Part shown: one piece after another, positions 47,414 through 57,770 of the stretch
Layout of the letters: every line of letters starts with the position of its first letter
Position numbering within the stretch: position 1 is the first letter of the stretch
Assembly (NCBI RefSeq): GCF_000422345.1
Contig: NZ_AULP01000001.1
Location: forward strand, 248,001-312,000
DNA length: 64,000 nucleotides
Reading direction: 5' to 3'
Source: Neomelitea salexigens DSM 19753
GTDB lineage: Bacteria > Pseudomonadota > Gammaproteobacteria > Pseudomonadales > Spongiibacteraceae
The notes under the pieces: model-generated
What the model saw: only the letters and a program-made list of their open reading frames with translations
What the model was told of the DNA's origin: nothing
Database searches by the model: none
Made by a program: the position numbers and the translations under genes

Positions 47414-47448
47414 TCACGCTATCGTGAAAAAACATAGCGCGACGCTAT
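47414..47448. repeat. Overlapping CGCTAT inverted repeats
   Basis: TCACGCTATCGTGA (47414-47427) and ATAGCGCGACGCTAT (47434-47448) are both inverted repeats, with three CGCTAT/ATAGCG copies in 31 bp, in the divergent spacer between the SDR and DUF1499 genes. This looks like an operator array; no regulator is known. Confidence 0.45.
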
Positions 47449-47562
47449 TACGCTTTGGTAAGAATTCAATGGCAAAAACACCGCCTGCAAGTCATTTTAA
47501 TTATCCTATGTATCGACTACGCTCAGCGTGCTAGCCACCTATTTTGCGACACGGGAGACACA

Positions 47563-48285
47563 ATGCGCATCGTCTATCTGGCCGAGAGGCTCGCCTATTT
47601 ATCACTGATCATGCTGATAGCAAGCGCCGTGACCGTACGCGCCGACCTCGCCCATTTTAGAGTGGGGCTGCTGATTTTTGCCGCTTCGGCACTTTTCTCG
47701 CTAAGCGCCATCACTCTATCCGCCCTATTTAGCCGTCGCTGCAAAAATAAAAATGATCAAAAAAGGCTCAGCCGCGCCGCCATTATCGCGCTGCCCGCCA
47801 TCAGTTTTATGGCCTTCAATATTCTTTCCGGCAGTAATCGCCCTCTGATCCACAATATCAGTACTGACCTTGCATCACCGCCGAGCTTTATTGCAGCAGC
47901 GTCGTTGCGCAAGCCGGGCGACAACCCGCTGGTCTACAGCAAAGAGGTCGCTGACATACAACGCGCGGCTTACCCTGATCTCACTGGCATTACCACTACC
48001 TTACCGCTGGATCGCGCTCAGCAGCTCTGTGTCACCACAGCTCAGGAAATGGGCTGGGAAATACACTATAAGCAACCCGGCCACATAGAGGCGACAAGTC
48101 GAAGTTTCTGGTTTGGCTTTACCGACGACATCGTCATCCGACTGCAAGAGACCGAGAGTGGCAGTAAGATCGACCTGCGCTCCGTATCACGCGTTGGCAA
48201 AGGTGACCTCGGCGCGAACGCCGAGAGGATCATGCGCTTCAATACACAGCTGGCACAGCGCTTACGCACCATGCAACAACCATAG
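47563..48285 (+). CDS. DUF1499 membrane protein
   Basis: 240 residues from ATG 47563, with GGGAG 5 bp upstream; a longer reading from 47455 lacks one. Three hydrophobic segments (about 10-28, 34-54, 68-88) lead to a C-terminal DUF1499 domain (about 115-238) with NPLVYSKEVADIQRAAYPDL and IDLRSVSRVGKGDLG. DUF1499 proteins are widespread with no assigned function. Standing alone, divergent from the SDR. Confidence 0.87.
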   Translation: MRIVYLAERLAYLSLIMLIASAVTVRADLAHFRVGLLIFAASALFSLSAITLSALFSRRCKNKNDQKRLSRAAIIALPAISFMAFNILSGSNRPLIHNISTDLASPPSFIAAASLRKPGDNPLVYSKEVADIQRAAYPDLTGITTTLPLDRAQQLCVTTAQEMGWEIHYKQPGHIEATSRSFWFGFTDDIVIRLQETESGSKIDLRSVSRVGKGDLGANAERIMRFNTQLAQRLRTMQQP

Positions 48286-48451
48286 TTTCGGTCTATAGTA
48301 GGTGAGCAAAGGACGTTTATTTCGGTTTACCCTAACAGACGTCCCTGCGAGAATGAGTAACTATCTCCGAAAATGAAATATTGTGCATGAAGCCAAGGGT
48401 CGATGATTCCTCTTCTTAATTGACCCTAACTAATACGGAGGCCACGGCACT

Positions 48452-48919
48452 GTGGGCATAAGCTCCCTAAAACGCCCCCGCTGGCTGGTAGCAGCTTTGC
48501 TGCTGTGGTCTAGCCTCGCCTGCAATTTTTCGGCGGCAAGCACCCCCGTCATTCTCATCGCACACGATAGCGTGAATGTCGGCAAGCTCAACACCAGCAC
48601 CCTGAGGGCAATATTTTCATTGCGAAAGCGCAGCTGGGAGAACCAAACACCTATCAAGGTTTTTGTACTACCCGACAACCATCCATTGCATAAAAATTTC
48701 TGCAAAACGGTACTGAAAACCTACCCCTATGTTCTTAGAGACCAGTGGGATCGCGTAATTTTCAGCGGCGTGGGTACCCCGCCAACCACAGTAAAAGATA
48801 TAGAGGAGCTTCGGAGGGTTGTTACCTCTACTCCTGGAGCTATTGGTTATGCACCGGGCGAATTATCAGTAAATAAACAGCAATACTATGCCATCGTGCC
48901 CACCGGACTACAGCCATGA
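48452..48919 (+). CDS. Small PstS-like periplasmic substrate-binding protein
   Basis: 155 residues from GTG 48452 (GGAG upstream). Signal peptide about 1-30 (ends FSAAS), then a single lobe of the phosphate-binding-like fold: VNVGKLNTSTLRAIFSLRKRSW, KVFVLPDNHPLHKNFCKTVL and ATPGAIGYAPG-like block (here STPGAIGYAPG). The length is half of a normal two-lobed PstS, so it may not transport but sense. Overlaps the porin by 4 bp and starts a trio with it and a c-di-GMP enzyme. Confidence 0.85.
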   Translation: MGISSLKRPRWLVAALLLWSSLACNFSAASTPVILIAHDSVNVGKLNTSTLRAIFSLRKRSWENQTPIKVFVLPDNHPLHKNFCKTVLKTYPYVLRDQWDRVIFSGVGTPPTTVKDIEELRRVVTSTPGAIGYAPGELSVNKQQYYAIVPTGLQP

Positions 48920-50049
48920 ATAAATATGCAATTGTCTCGCTACTCGCCCTTGCTTCAGCCGCGACACAAGCACTGGAAATCCCGGGTGGGCAAATTCACG
49001 GCTTTGCGTCACAAGGTTACTTACTCAGTGACAGCAACAATTTTTATGGTGACAGTCAGCGCGGCTCTACCGAACTTACCGAAATTGGCCTAAACGCAAA
49101 TTGGCGGCTCAATAACTCTCTCAATTTTGCCGGGCAATTGCTTAGCAGAGATGCCGGCGCCACCGACAACGGCAGCCTACGTATTGATTTTCTTTTTGCT
49201 GACTACAAAGCAATAGAGAACGATGTCACAGGTCTAGGCATTCGAGTTGGGCGCGTTCGCAATGCCTACGGCTTTTATAATGAAACAAGAGATGTCTTAT
49301 TTACCCGACCCAGCGTTCTTATGCCACAGGCTATCTACTACGAGGGTAATGGCTTAAGAGAACTGTTGTTTTCATCTGATGGCGCTCAACTCTATAGCTA
49401 TTGGGACGCCGAGGATTCGACGACGAGCTTTTCGCTGACCGCGGGGCGGAATAAACGTCTGTCGAAAGATGTTATTAAGAATTTGCTCGGCACATCAACC
49501 TCTCAGTTGATTGCACAGGGGAGTCTCGACCACCCCATTTTTGCGCAGCTTTCTCACGCGATGTCAGGTGGGCGCAGCCGCTTCGCTCTATCGATGTACA
49601 ATGTTGGGTTGGACTTCGACACCGACTTTATGGGCGCTGATGGCCTAAATCTTTACGCCAGTGGTTACGTGTTGTCAGCGCAACACAACCTGCAGGACTG
49701 GTCATTTACCGCGGAATACAGTCTCACTACGGTCAAATATGAAGCCGGACGCCAGGGCAATGCCAAGAATGATATTGAAGCGGCCTACCTTCAGGCTGAA
49801 TACCGGTTATCACCAAAGATTGGTTTATATAGCCGCGTAGAGTACAGCGTGAACGATCGTGACAACCGCAATGCGACGGATACACAACACCTCGTCGTCG
49901 GCACTAAGTGGTCGCCATCTGGAAACTGGACGATCGCTGCCGACCTGCTTGGCATGCGCGGCACTGGAGGCATACCCGACATAGACAATCCAAACGGTAC
50001 CCGTGAGCGAACCGAGATGCTCGCAGTCATGGTCGGCTACCGCTTCTAA
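48916..50049 (+). CDS. Outer-membrane porin-like protein
   Basis: 377 residues. Signal peptide 1-19 (ends QALEI), then a beta-barrel pattern to the C-terminal VGYRF. It contains GLGIRVGRVRNAYGFYNETRD, typical of barrels often found beside small binding proteins. It overlaps both neighbours (ATGA before, TAATG after). Which solute it passes is unknown. Confidence 0.85.
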   Translation: MNKYAIVSLLALASAATQALEIPGGQIHGFASQGYLLSDSNNFYGDSQRGSTELTEIGLNANWRLNNSLNFAGQLLSRDAGATDNGSLRIDFLFADYKAIENDVTGLGIRVGRVRNAYGFYNETRDVLFTRPSVLMPQAIYYEGNGLRELLFSSDGAQLYSYWDAEDSTTSFSLTAGRNKRLSKDVIKNLLGTSTSQLIAQGSLDHPIFAQLSHAMSGGRSRFALSMYNVGLDFDTDFMGADGLNLYASGYVLSAQHNLQDWSFTAEYSLTTVKYEAGRQGNAKNDIEAAYLQAEYRLSPKIGLYSRVEYSVNDRDNRNATDTQHLVVGTKWSPSGNWTIAADLLGMRGTGGIPDIDNPNGTRERTEMLAVMVGYRF

Positions 50050-52841
50050 TGAACTCAAAGCTGCCACACTCCGCGCAACTGCGGGAGACTGTAAAGGGGC
50101 TGAGCCTATTCCAAAAACTGTGCGCCATCATTTTCGTTATGATCACGCTGATCATGTTTGGCCGAGGGGCTCTCACCTACTACAACACCCTAAAAGATTA
50201 TGAAACCGGTGTGCACACGCGCTTGCAGAGGCTCGAATCCACCTTCAAAACCCTTGTAGACCGCTCAAGCCGCGAGCTATTTCGCAGCGCCGATCACTAC
50301 CAGCTCCCCAGTATCGAAGCGATTAGCAACAACAATGTGCCCGCGCCGTCGTTGATGTCGGGCATCGACTCCGTGGTATTCATATCGACAAAGGGGATCA
50401 TTTTAGCTTCGGCACACCTTGAAGGCACAAGCTACCAGCCCAGTGAGCAAGACATTCAGCTCGCAGTAGCGAGTATCACTGAGAACCAGCGACCGTACGC
50501 CTCGATAATCTGTAACCCAACCTGTACGCAAAGCGTTTTTATTCCACTAATAAACGATGATGGCAACGAATTAATTGTAAATATCAATCGCTCAGCCTCG
50601 CTGTTGGTTGAAGACTTTTTCGATATTACGGGCGCCGAACTGGTTATATTTTCATCGACAGAGAGCGGTGATGTAGCCCAACAAACGCTACTCTCCAGTC
50701 ACGGCAACAAAAGCGCCCAGATGTTAGCGGCCATACTGGCAACGAGCGGCTCAACCCTCCTGTCGAGCGGCACATTCTTTGGGGCGACAAATGGAACCTA
50801 CCTGGGGGCACGCTATTTTGAAATGCCGAGCGGCAAATTGCATCTGGCCATTATCTCTGACGAATCAAATATTTCCTCGTTAGCCAGAGCAACGCTGCGC
50901 GAGATACTCATTGCCGCCCTCTCCACGTCAGTACTCGTTATTATCGTCGTCTACTTAACGCTGCGACCTCCTCTGAGTAAACTCAATACGATTACTGAAA
51001 CCCTGCCCCTTTTATCTGCCTCACGATTTGACGAGGCACGCAAGGCCCTGAGTACCGTCCCACGACACGAACACTATGCCGATGAAATTGACCTCTTACA
51101 CGACACAGCGGAACAGGTAACCGATGCACTAGAACTGCTCAACAAAGATATCGCCCGCCACCAGTTTGAGCTTCAAGACAAAGTTCATGCCCTAACAGAA
51201 GCCAAGCAGTTTAACGAAATGCTGCTGGAAAATTCGCCAATGGTCGTCGTTACACACCGCTTAGATGGCACGATACAGAACATCAACGCGATGGGACGAA
51301 TGCTCAGCGGCCTAAACAGCAGCCTACCCGTCAACGCCAATATCAATCAGTGGGTTCGCGATCCGGAGCGCGAAGTCACGCTCAGCACTTCACTGCGAAA
51401 CATGGCAGATAAAAACCAAAAGAAACTTCAAAATGAATTGCCCTTTCTCGCGATTGATGGGCAAATTCACGACTTCCTTTGGACCCACTCAATTGTTGAG
51501 TTAGACAGCACAAAGCTGATCCTCTCTCTGGGCGTAGACATTACCGAAACCCGACGTGCCGAGGAAAGCCTGCGCTGGTTAGGCGAGCACGACCGAGTCA
51601 CTGGGCTGCTCAACCGAAGCACCTTTATCGAGGAAGCCCACCGCCGAATTCATCGGCTCGAGGACGAACAAGCCATAAGCTTGATCATGATCGATATCGA
51701 CAACTTCTCTGAGTTCAACGACCGCTTTGGCTTTGACTGTGGTGATGACCTGCTGCGCAAATTCGCCAACCATATTAGTCAGACCCTGGATAACTCCTGC
51801 TTGCTAGCGCGCACCGGCTCGGGGGAATTCTGTGTATTGCTTGCCTCACAGCCTCCCGCATCACCGCAGCAGCTCGAAGACATCAGTCACTTTGAAATAA
51901 CCCTCGGCAATCACACAGAGTCCATTTACGCGACAGTCATCGTTGACAAGTACGAACGCGATGCCTGCAATGTGGACGAATTACTCTCCAATGCCACATC
52001 CTTGATGCAAAGAATGAAAAATAAGGCCAAGGGCCACGTCTACTATGCTGATGAAGAGGATAGTCGGGAGAACCGGCAGGAAAAATACTTACTAAAGGAG
52101 CAGCTTGTACAAGCGCTAAACAATAACCGCCTCGTCCTTTTTTACCAGCCGATCATCGATCTAAAAAGCCAGCGCATTAGTCATTGTGAGAGCTTAGTCA
52201 GAATGCTCGATGACGAAGGCAGTTTTATCGCCCCTGCCAAATTTTTAGGCATTGCTACCGAGTCAGGTTTGATGCCTCAAATCGACTACTTGGTTATCGA
52301 GAAAGCCCTGCGCCAGCTGGCAGCATGGCAGCAAGCGGGGGTAAACATTCAACTGAGCATTAATATAACGGCGCCAACATTGGAACAGCCCGACTTTTCA
52401 GAGCGCCTCGCGAAAATTATTGATGACACAGGCGTCACACCTGATGCCGTGATTTTCGAGCTCGTTGAAACTGATGCACTGGAAAACATCGACAATGCTC
52501 GCACCCTGCTGGAGCAGATCAAGTTGAGCGGTGCGCAAATCGCCCTGGACGACTTCGGAGTCGGCTTTACCTCGTTCGAATATGTGAGGGAGTTGCCGGT
52601 GGACTACATCAAAATTGATCAGGCGTTTATTCGTTTTATCCATGAGCGGGAAAACGATCAGGCGCTAGTACGGTCCATCATCGAAATGAGCCACAGCCTC
52701 GGCAAGAAAGTCATCGCAGAGGGCGTTGAAGAGAAAGCCGCTATGGAAGTGTTAAGCAGCATGCAAGTGGATTACATCCAAGGCTACTACATCAGCCGCC
52801 CGGTGCCGATAAGCGCCTTGGATCTGAGTATTCGCGTTTAA
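50049..52841 (+). CDS. Membrane GGDEF/EAL protein, likely c-di-GMP phosphodiesterase
   Basis: 930 residues. TM1 about 22-44, periplasmic sensor 45-280, TM2 about 281-303, a HAMP-like linker, PAS (about 388-495), GGDEF (about 505-665) and EAL (about 690-925). The GGDEF motif is GSGEF near residue 589, so cyclase activity is doubtful. The EAL domain keeps ESL (E in place, A to S), N in SINIT, E in FELVET, DDFG, K in YIKID and E in IAEGVEE, so hydrolysis is likely. It is coupled by one base to the porin, and the small binding protein upstream could be its periplasmic partner, as NspS is for MbaA in Vibrio. Confidence 0.9.
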   Translation: MNSKLPHSAQLRETVKGLSLFQKLCAIIFVMITLIMFGRGALTYYNTLKDYETGVHTRLQRLESTFKTLVDRSSRELFRSADHYQLPSIEAISNNNVPAPSLMSGIDSVVFISTKGIILASAHLEGTSYQPSEQDIQLAVASITENQRPYASIICNPTCTQSVFIPLINDDGNELIVNINRSASLLVEDFFDITGAELVIFSSTESGDVAQQTLLSSHGNKSAQMLAAILATSGSTLLSSGTFFGATNGTYLGARYFEMPSGKLHLAIISDESNISSLARATLREILIAALSTSVLVIIVVYLTLRPPLSKLNTITETLPLLSASRFDEARKALSTVPRHEHYADEIDLLHDTAEQVTDALELLNKDIARHQFELQDKVHALTEAKQFNEMLLENSPMVVVTHRLDGTIQNINAMGRMLSGLNSSLPVNANINQWVRDPEREVTLSTSLRNMADKNQKKLQNELPFLAIDGQIHDFLWTHSIVELDSTKLILSLGVDITETRRAEESLRWLGEHDRVTGLLNRSTFIEEAHRRIHRLEDEQAISLIMIDIDNFSEFNDRFGFDCGDDLLRKFANHISQTLDNSCLLARTGSGEFCVLLASQPPASPQQLEDISHFEITLGNHTESIYATVIVDKYERDACNVDELLSNATSLMQRMKNKAKGHVYYADEEDSRENRQEKYLLKEQLVQALNNNRLVLFYQPIIDLKSQRISHCESLVRMLDDEGSFIAPAKFLGIATESGLMPQIDYLVIEKALRQLAAWQQAGVNIQLSINITAPTLEQPDFSERLAKIIDDTGVTPDAVIFELVETDALENIDNARTLLEQIKLSGAQIALDDFGVGFTSFEYVRELPVDYIKIDQAFIRFIHERENDQALVRSIIEMSHSLGKKVIAEGVEEKAAMEVLSSMQVDYIQGYYISRPVPISALDLSIRV

Positions 52842-54316
52842 CTGCGAACCCGAGCGACGGCTTTCTTCCAACCGTGATAACGAGTCTCTCGGTCGATCTC
52901 GCTCATGGCCGGCATAAAGCTGCGTTCCTCGCGCCACATATCCGCAATTTCATCCAATGAGGCGTACAAGCCTAGCTGTAAGCCAGCCAGGTATGCCGCG
53001 CCGAGGGCGGTTGTCTCTGTCACCGCAGGGCGTTGGCAATGACAGGCCAAGGTATCGGATAAGCGCTGCACCAGCCAATCATTCACAACCATGCCACCAT
53101 CCACACGCAGGTGCTGAATATCAGCGCCATCGCCGGCCATCGCTTCGAGTAAATCGCGCGTTTGATAGCACACGGATTCAAGCGTCGCCCTGGCAATATG
53201 CGCAATACCCGTGTCCCTGGTCAGCCCGAGGATAGCCCCCCGCGCGTCGGGATCCCAATACGGTGCGCCCAGCCCGGTAAATGCCGGCACCATGAACACG
53301 CCATTCGCGCTGTCAACGCTCTCAGCAAGCGCCTGGGTTTCAGCCGCCGAACCGATTAATTTCAGACCGTCGCGCAACCACTGCACTGCCGCGCCGGCCA
53401 TAAAGATACTGCCTTCGAGGGCATAGCAGACTTCATTGTTAATTCGGTATGCCACCGTCGTTAGCAGACGGTTTGTCGAGGTTAATGCGCGGTTGCCGGT
53501 ATTGAGCATGACAAAGCACCCGGTACCATAGGTGCTTTTTGCCATGCCCGGTTTAAAGCAAGCCTGCCCCACGGTCGCGGCCTGTTGATCACCGATTAAC
53601 GACGCAATGGGAAGTTCAGCACCGAGCAGTGAGGCATCGGCAACACCAAAGTCGTCGCAGCTGTTTTTCACCACAGGCAACAGCGACGCTGGAATATTGA
53701 ACATTTCCAGAAGGTCTTCATCCCAGCACTGACGGTGGATATTAAACAGCAGGGTCCGCGAGGCATTGCTGGCATCAGTTGCGTGCTCTCGCCCACCGGT
53801 CAGACGCCACAGCAGATAACAGTCAACCGTGCCGAAGGCCAGCTCGCCCGCCTCGGCACGCTGCCGCGCCCCCGAAACGTTATCGAGTATCCAGGCAAGC
53901 TTACTGCCCGAAAAATAAGGGTCTAACAGCAAACCCGTGCGCTTGTTTACGGTTCCCTCTAGGCCCTGTTCCTTGAGCTGGGAAATCCAGTCAGCGGTTC
54001 GCCGATCCTGCCAAACGATTGCTGGATAAACGGGTTCACCCGTCTTTCGATCCCATACCAGTGTCGTTTCACGCTGATTGGTAATACCAATACCGGCAAT
54101 TTGATCAGCCGTGATTGCCGCTGCGGCGATCGCCGCTTTACAGCTCGCCAGCGTGGTTTGCCAGATTTCCTCGGGATCGTGCTCTACCCAGCCATCCTTG
54201 GGGTAATGTTGGGTAAACTCTTGCTGCCCAACACCGCAGATCTTGCCACGATTATCAAAAACAATAGCCCGGGAACTGGTCGTCCCTTGATCAATGGCAA
54301 GAAGGTAGGTCGCCAT
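52838..54316 (-). CDS. glpK: Glycerol kinase
   Basis: 492 residues. FGGY-family kinase with ATP-binding [15 protein letters not shown] at the start, the glycerol site [14 protein letters not shown] and [15 protein letters not shown] near the C-terminus. It phosphorylates glycerol to glycerol-3-phosphate. No glpF or glpD is nearby. Its end overlaps the convergent EAL gene by 4 bp; it may feed glycerol from lipid breakdown. Confidence 0.97.
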   Translation of the reverse strand: MATYLLAIDQGTTSSRAIVFDNRGKICGVGQQEFTQHYPKDGWVEHDPEEIWQTTLASCKAAIAAAAITADQIAGIGITNQRETTLVWDRKTGEPVYPAIVWQDRRTADWISQLKEQGLEGTVNKRTGLLLDPYFSGSKLAWILDNVSGARQRAEAGELAFGTVDCYLLWRLTGGREHATDASNASRTLLFNIHRQCWDEDLLEMFNIPASLLPVVKNSCDDFGVADASLLGAELPIASLIGDQQAATVGQACFKPGMAKSTYGTGCFVMLNTGNRALTSTNRLLTTVAYRINNEVCYALEGSIFMAGAAVQWLRDGLKLIGSAAETQALAESVDSANGVFMVPAFTGLGAPYWDPDARGAILGLTRDTGIAHIARATLESVCYQTRDLLEAMAGDGADIQHLRVDGGMVVNDWLVQRLSDTLACHCQRPAVTETTALGAAYLAGLQLGLYASLDEIADMWREERSFMPAMSEIDRETRYHGWKKAVARVRS

Positions 54317-54399
54317 ACGTCACTCCGCTGAAGTCATCTACTAAACGCAGCAAGACTAAACAGCAGCGGCTCCCCACACAAGGCGATTTGTCGGCAAAA

Positions 54400-55149
54400 T
54401 CACGCAAGAATGCCGCCATCTACCCGTATTTCTTCACCGGTGATATGAATACCGTCATCACTGGCCAACAATGCGATAGCGCCAGCCACCACTTCCGGAC
54501 CCTTCGCGCCAGTCAGCGAGGTAATTCGGTTCAGGAGGTCGAAGTCGGCATCCTCGGGGAAACTCAGGCCTTCCACCATCCCGGTGTTAATGTCACCGGG
54601 GCACACACAGTTCGCCCTGACGCCGCGCTTTGCATACTCCACAGCAATACTGCGGGTCATCGCCAACACGCCGCCTTTGCTTGCACCGTAGGCAACGCCC
54701 CAAGGCAGTCCCTGCAGCGACGCCGTTGAGGCGGCATTCACAATCGCCCCCTTCGTTTTGAGCAACTCAGGCAGTACTGCTTTGCACAGCATAAAGGTCC
54801 CGGTCAGGTTTACCGCAATGATTTTTTGCCACACCTCCAGCGGCGTCTCGTGGGCATTACTAAAACGCAAAATACCAGCCATATTAACCAGTGCATCCAG
54901 CCTTCCCCATTGCGCGATCAAGCTGGCGAGGCATTCCTCAGCGGCACCCTCGGCGGAAATATCAAACCGCTGTGCGATGGCTTCCCCGCCCTGTTTCTGA
55001 ATGTCCACCACCAGTTCTTGCAAAGCTTCTTCGTTGATATCCGTACAAAAAACCTTACCACCCTCTGATGCCACCCTCAGGGCTGCCGCACGGCCAATCC
55101 CCGACGCCGCGCCAGTCACCATTACCACCTTGTTCTCAAATCGAGTCAT
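54400..55149 (-). CDS. SDR-family oxidoreductase
   Basis: 249 residues. TGAASGIGRAA, LVNMAG (alanine-type variant of NNAG), VNAAST and YGASKG; D36-like acidic residue in CTDINEEA suggests NAD. C-terminus GEEIRVDGGIL. The substrate is unknown; it sits just upstream of the divergent acyl-CoA dehydrogenase pair and could handle hydroxyacyl or cyclic alcohols. Confidence 0.9.
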   Translation of the reverse strand: MTRFENKVVMVTGAASGIGRAAALRVASEGGKVFCTDINEEALQELVVDIQKQGGEAIAQRFDISAEGAAEECLASLIAQWGRLDALVNMAGILRFSNAHETPLEVWQKIIAVNLTGTFMLCKAVLPELLKTKGAIVNAASTASLQGLPWGVAYGASKGGVLAMTRSIAVEYAKRGVRANCVCPGDINTGMVEGLSFPEDADFDLLNRITSLTGAKGPEVVAGAIALLASDDGIHITGEEIRVDGGILA

Positions 55150-55265
55150 AGAGATTCCTAATTATTTTCAATGAACTCGCCGCGCAGTATCGCTGCGCCA
55201 ACGGCTAACCGACAAGCATCGGCAACTGTCGCGTTGGCGTAAACACCCAAAAGTAGGAGAAGCAA

Positions 55266-55337
55266 ATGAAATTAGTGACCCAATATGTCAGTCGGCATGA
55301 CGCGTTTGGCTCTTGCCTTGCGCCTGCCTTTCGCTAA
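55266..55337 (+). CDS. Possible 23-codon leader ORF upstream of the acyl-CoA dehydrogenases
   Basis: ATG with AGGAG 6 bp upstream and 23 codons to TAA, MKLVTQYVSRHDAFGSCLAPAFR. It lies in the 262-bp divergent spacer, 75 bp before the acyl-CoA dehydrogenase start. It could be a leader peptide, a remnant of a gene start, or chance. No hairpin was seen between it and the next gene. Confidence 0.3.
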   Translation: MKLVTQYVSRHDAFGSCLAPAFR

Positions 55338-55411
55338 GCTGAGCAACCATTGAAACCGCCCAGCACGGCTGCCGCGGCACTGCCATATTCCCAATAAAAT
55401 AGGAGAGCGAC

Positions 55412-56605
55412 GTGGCCGATCTCGACCAATTCCGCCTCGAAGTCAGACAGTGGCTGGAGGACAACTGCCCCGCCTCACAGCGCCTGCCAATTACCCGCGA
55501 AGAACAAGTGTGGGCGGGCAAAAACAAACAGTTCCCCAGCGACGATGCAAAGCTGTGGTTTGAGCGCATGCGCGACAAAGGCTGGACAGTACCCGAATGG
55601 CCCAGCGAATTGGGTGGTGGCGGCCTCGATGAGCGCCAAGCCAAAGTCCTGAAAGAAGAGATGAAGGCGCTGGGTTGCCGTACCCCGCTTTTTGACCTCG
55701 GCATTTGGATGCTTGGACCCGCCGTACTCGAGTTTGGTAACGACGAGCAAAAGCAGGAACACATTCCCAAAATTGCGCGCGGCGACGTGCGTTGGTGCCA
55801 GGGCTACTCAGAACCCGGCGCTGGCTCCGATTTGGCCAGCCTGCAAACCCGCGCCGAAGATATGGGCGACCACTTTTTGGTCAACGGCTCGAAAATCTGG
55901 ACAACCAATGCCGACAAGGCTGACTGGATCTTCTGCCTGGTCCGCACAGACCCAGACGCAAAAAAACAAGAAGGCATCAGCTTCCTACTCATCGATATGG
56001 ATGATCCGGGTGTCACCACAACACCGATTGAGTTGATCAGCGGCGAATCCGAATTTTGCCAAACCTTCTTTGACAACGTGAAAGTGCCCAAGGCCAACTT
56101 GATTGGCGAACTGAACAAGGGCTGGTCGGTTGCCAAAGCGCTGCTCAAGCACGAGCGCAAGTTGATGTCAGAAATCGGCGGCGATACCCCTGGCCCCAGC
56201 TTTGGCCCCGTTCAAGCGGCACTGGAATATGTCGGCACAGATGAAAACGGCAAGCTCAAAGATGCGGCGCTACGCGACCAGTTGGTGCGCCATGAAATGG
56301 CTTACCGCGCCATTGGCCTGACGCATTTCCGCACCTTTGAAGAGCGCATGAGCGGCCAGGCCGACAGCAATGTACCGCTCATTATGAAGTACGTGGGTAC
56401 GGAAGAAGGTAAGCGCAAAGAAGAACTGTTACTCGCGCTGCTTGGTCACCAGGCACTCGGTTGGGACGGCGACGGCTTTAACGAAGACGAAAAGCTGACG
56501 ACGCGTGGCTGGCTGTTCTCAAAAGCACTCTCTATTGCCGGTGGCACATCAGAAGTGCAACTCAATATTATTGCCAAGCGTGTCCTTGGCTTGCCTCAGC
56601 AGTAA
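55412..56605 (+). CDS. Acyl-CoA dehydrogenase, large-type subunit
   Basis: 397 residues from GTG 55412 (AGGAG 6 bp upstream). FAD/substrate block WCQGYSEPGAGSDLASLQTR and the C-terminal AGGTSEVQLNIIAKRVLG are clear. The Glu of the short-chain YEGT catalytic motif is not present (AGGTSE instead), so the base must lie elsewhere or in the partner. With the next gene (15 bp downstream) it resembles paired large/small subunits such as those of pimeloyl-CoA or steroid side-chain dehydrogenases, which form alpha2-beta2 enzymes. Confidence 0.9.
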   Translation: MADLDQFRLEVRQWLEDNCPASQRLPITREEQVWAGKNKQFPSDDAKLWFERMRDKGWTVPEWPSELGGGGLDERQAKVLKEEMKALGCRTPLFDLGIWMLGPAVLEFGNDEQKQEHIPKIARGDVRWCQGYSEPGAGSDLASLQTRAEDMGDHFLVNGSKIWTTNADKADWIFCLVRTDPDAKKQEGISFLLIDMDDPGVTTTPIELISGESEFCQTFFDNVKVPKANLIGELNKGWSVAKALLKHERKLMSEIGGDTPGPSFGPVQAALEYVGTDENGKLKDAALRDQLVRHEMAYRAIGLTHFRTFEERMSGQADSNVPLIMKYVGTEEGKRKEELLLALLGHQALGWDGDGFNEDEKLTTRGWLFSKALSIAGGTSEVQLNIIAKRVLGLPQQ

Positions 56606-56620
56606 TTAAGGGAGCCCAAC

Positions 56621-57760
56621 ATGGCACTGGTACTTAATGAAGAACAACGCCTGCTCAAGGACACCGCCAAGGATTTTTTGAGCGAAAATATGCCGGTAGA
56701 AGCGCTGCGCACGTTGCGCGACAGCGACGACCCAACCGGCTACTCCCAGCAGCAATGGCAGCAAATGTGTGAACTCGGCTGGGCCAGCATTGTCCTGCCC
56801 GAGCAGTACGATGGCCTGGATTTCGGCTTTATGGGCCTAGGCGCCATCATCGAAGAAAGTGGCCGCACGCTGGCCGCATCACCCCTGTTAAGCACCGTTG
56901 TACTCGGCGCGTCGGCAATTCTGCTGGGCGGCAATGAAGAGCAAAAATCCTCGTTGCTTCCGAAGGTCGCCAGCGGCGAGCTCACTCTTGCTCTCGCCCT
57001 AGAAGAGGGGCACCACCACGCACCACTCGATACCGCAATGGCTGCAGAAGCCCACGACGGCGGTTTCCGCCTGAATGGCAATAAAAGTTTCGTTGTCGAC
57101 GGGCACAGCGCAGATAAGCTGGTCGTGGTTGCGCGCACCAGCGGAACAGCCGGTAGTGCTGATGGCTTCAGCCTGTTTCTCGTAGACGGCGATGCCAAGG
57201 GGCTAACTCGTCAGCGCCGCAAGATGGTCGATAGCCGCGGCGCTGCTGCCCTCAGTTTCGATAACGTAGACGTCTCAGCCGATGCGCTTATCGGCGAGCT
57301 AGGCCAGGCCTGGCCAGTTCTGGAGACGGTACTTGATCGTGGCCGCGTTTGCTTAGCCGCAGAGATGCTCGGTGGCGCGCTCGAATGCTTTGAGCGCACC
57401 GTGGAATATTTAAAAGAGCGCGACCAGTTCGGCGTAAAAATTGGCAGCTTTCAAGCCCTGCAGCATCGCGCATCGCTGATGTATATCGAGCTTGAATTGG
57501 CAAAATCGGTTCTTTTTGATGCCTTCTCTGCCATTGATGACAAGCGTGCAGACTTGCCTCAGCTTGCCAGCTTGGCCAAAGCGCGCATGAACGACGTTTT
57601 TGAGCTGGTAACAAACGAGGCTGTGCAGATGCACGGCGGCATCGGTGTGACGGACGAGCTCGAGATTGGCTTTTTCCTAAAACGCTCTCGCGTAGCGACT
57701 CAACTATTGGGGCACAGCGGCTTCCATCGCGACCGCTATGCCTCATTGTGCGGCTACTAG
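56621..57760 (+). CDS. Acyl-CoA dehydrogenase, small-type subunit
   Basis: 379 residues. N-terminal helical domain (LNEEQRLLKDTAKDFLSE), middle beta domain (NGNKSFVVDGHSADKLVVVAR in parts) and C-terminal helical domain with VQMHGGIGVTDELEIGFFLKR. The end reads LLGHSGFHRD where a YEGT Glu would be expected, so it too lacks that base. Likely the partner of the upstream subunit in one heteromeric enzyme. Confidence 0.9.
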   Translation: MALVLNEEQRLLKDTAKDFLSENMPVEALRTLRDSDDPTGYSQQQWQQMCELGWASIVLPEQYDGLDFGFMGLGAIIEESGRTLAASPLLSTVVLGASAILLGGNEEQKSSLLPKVASGELTLALALEEGHHHAPLDTAMAAEAHDGGFRLNGNKSFVVDGHSADKLVVVARTSGTAGSADGFSLFLVDGDAKGLTRQRRKMVDSRGAAALSFDNVDVSADALIGELGQAWPVLETVLDRGRVCLAAEMLGGALECFERTVEYLKERDQFGVKIGSFQALQHRASLMYIELELAKSVLFDAFSAIDDKRADLPQLASLAKARMNDVFELVTNEAVQMHGGIGVTDELEIGFFLKRSRVATQLLGHSGFHRDRYASLCGY

Positions 57761-57770
57761 GGCGCGAAGC

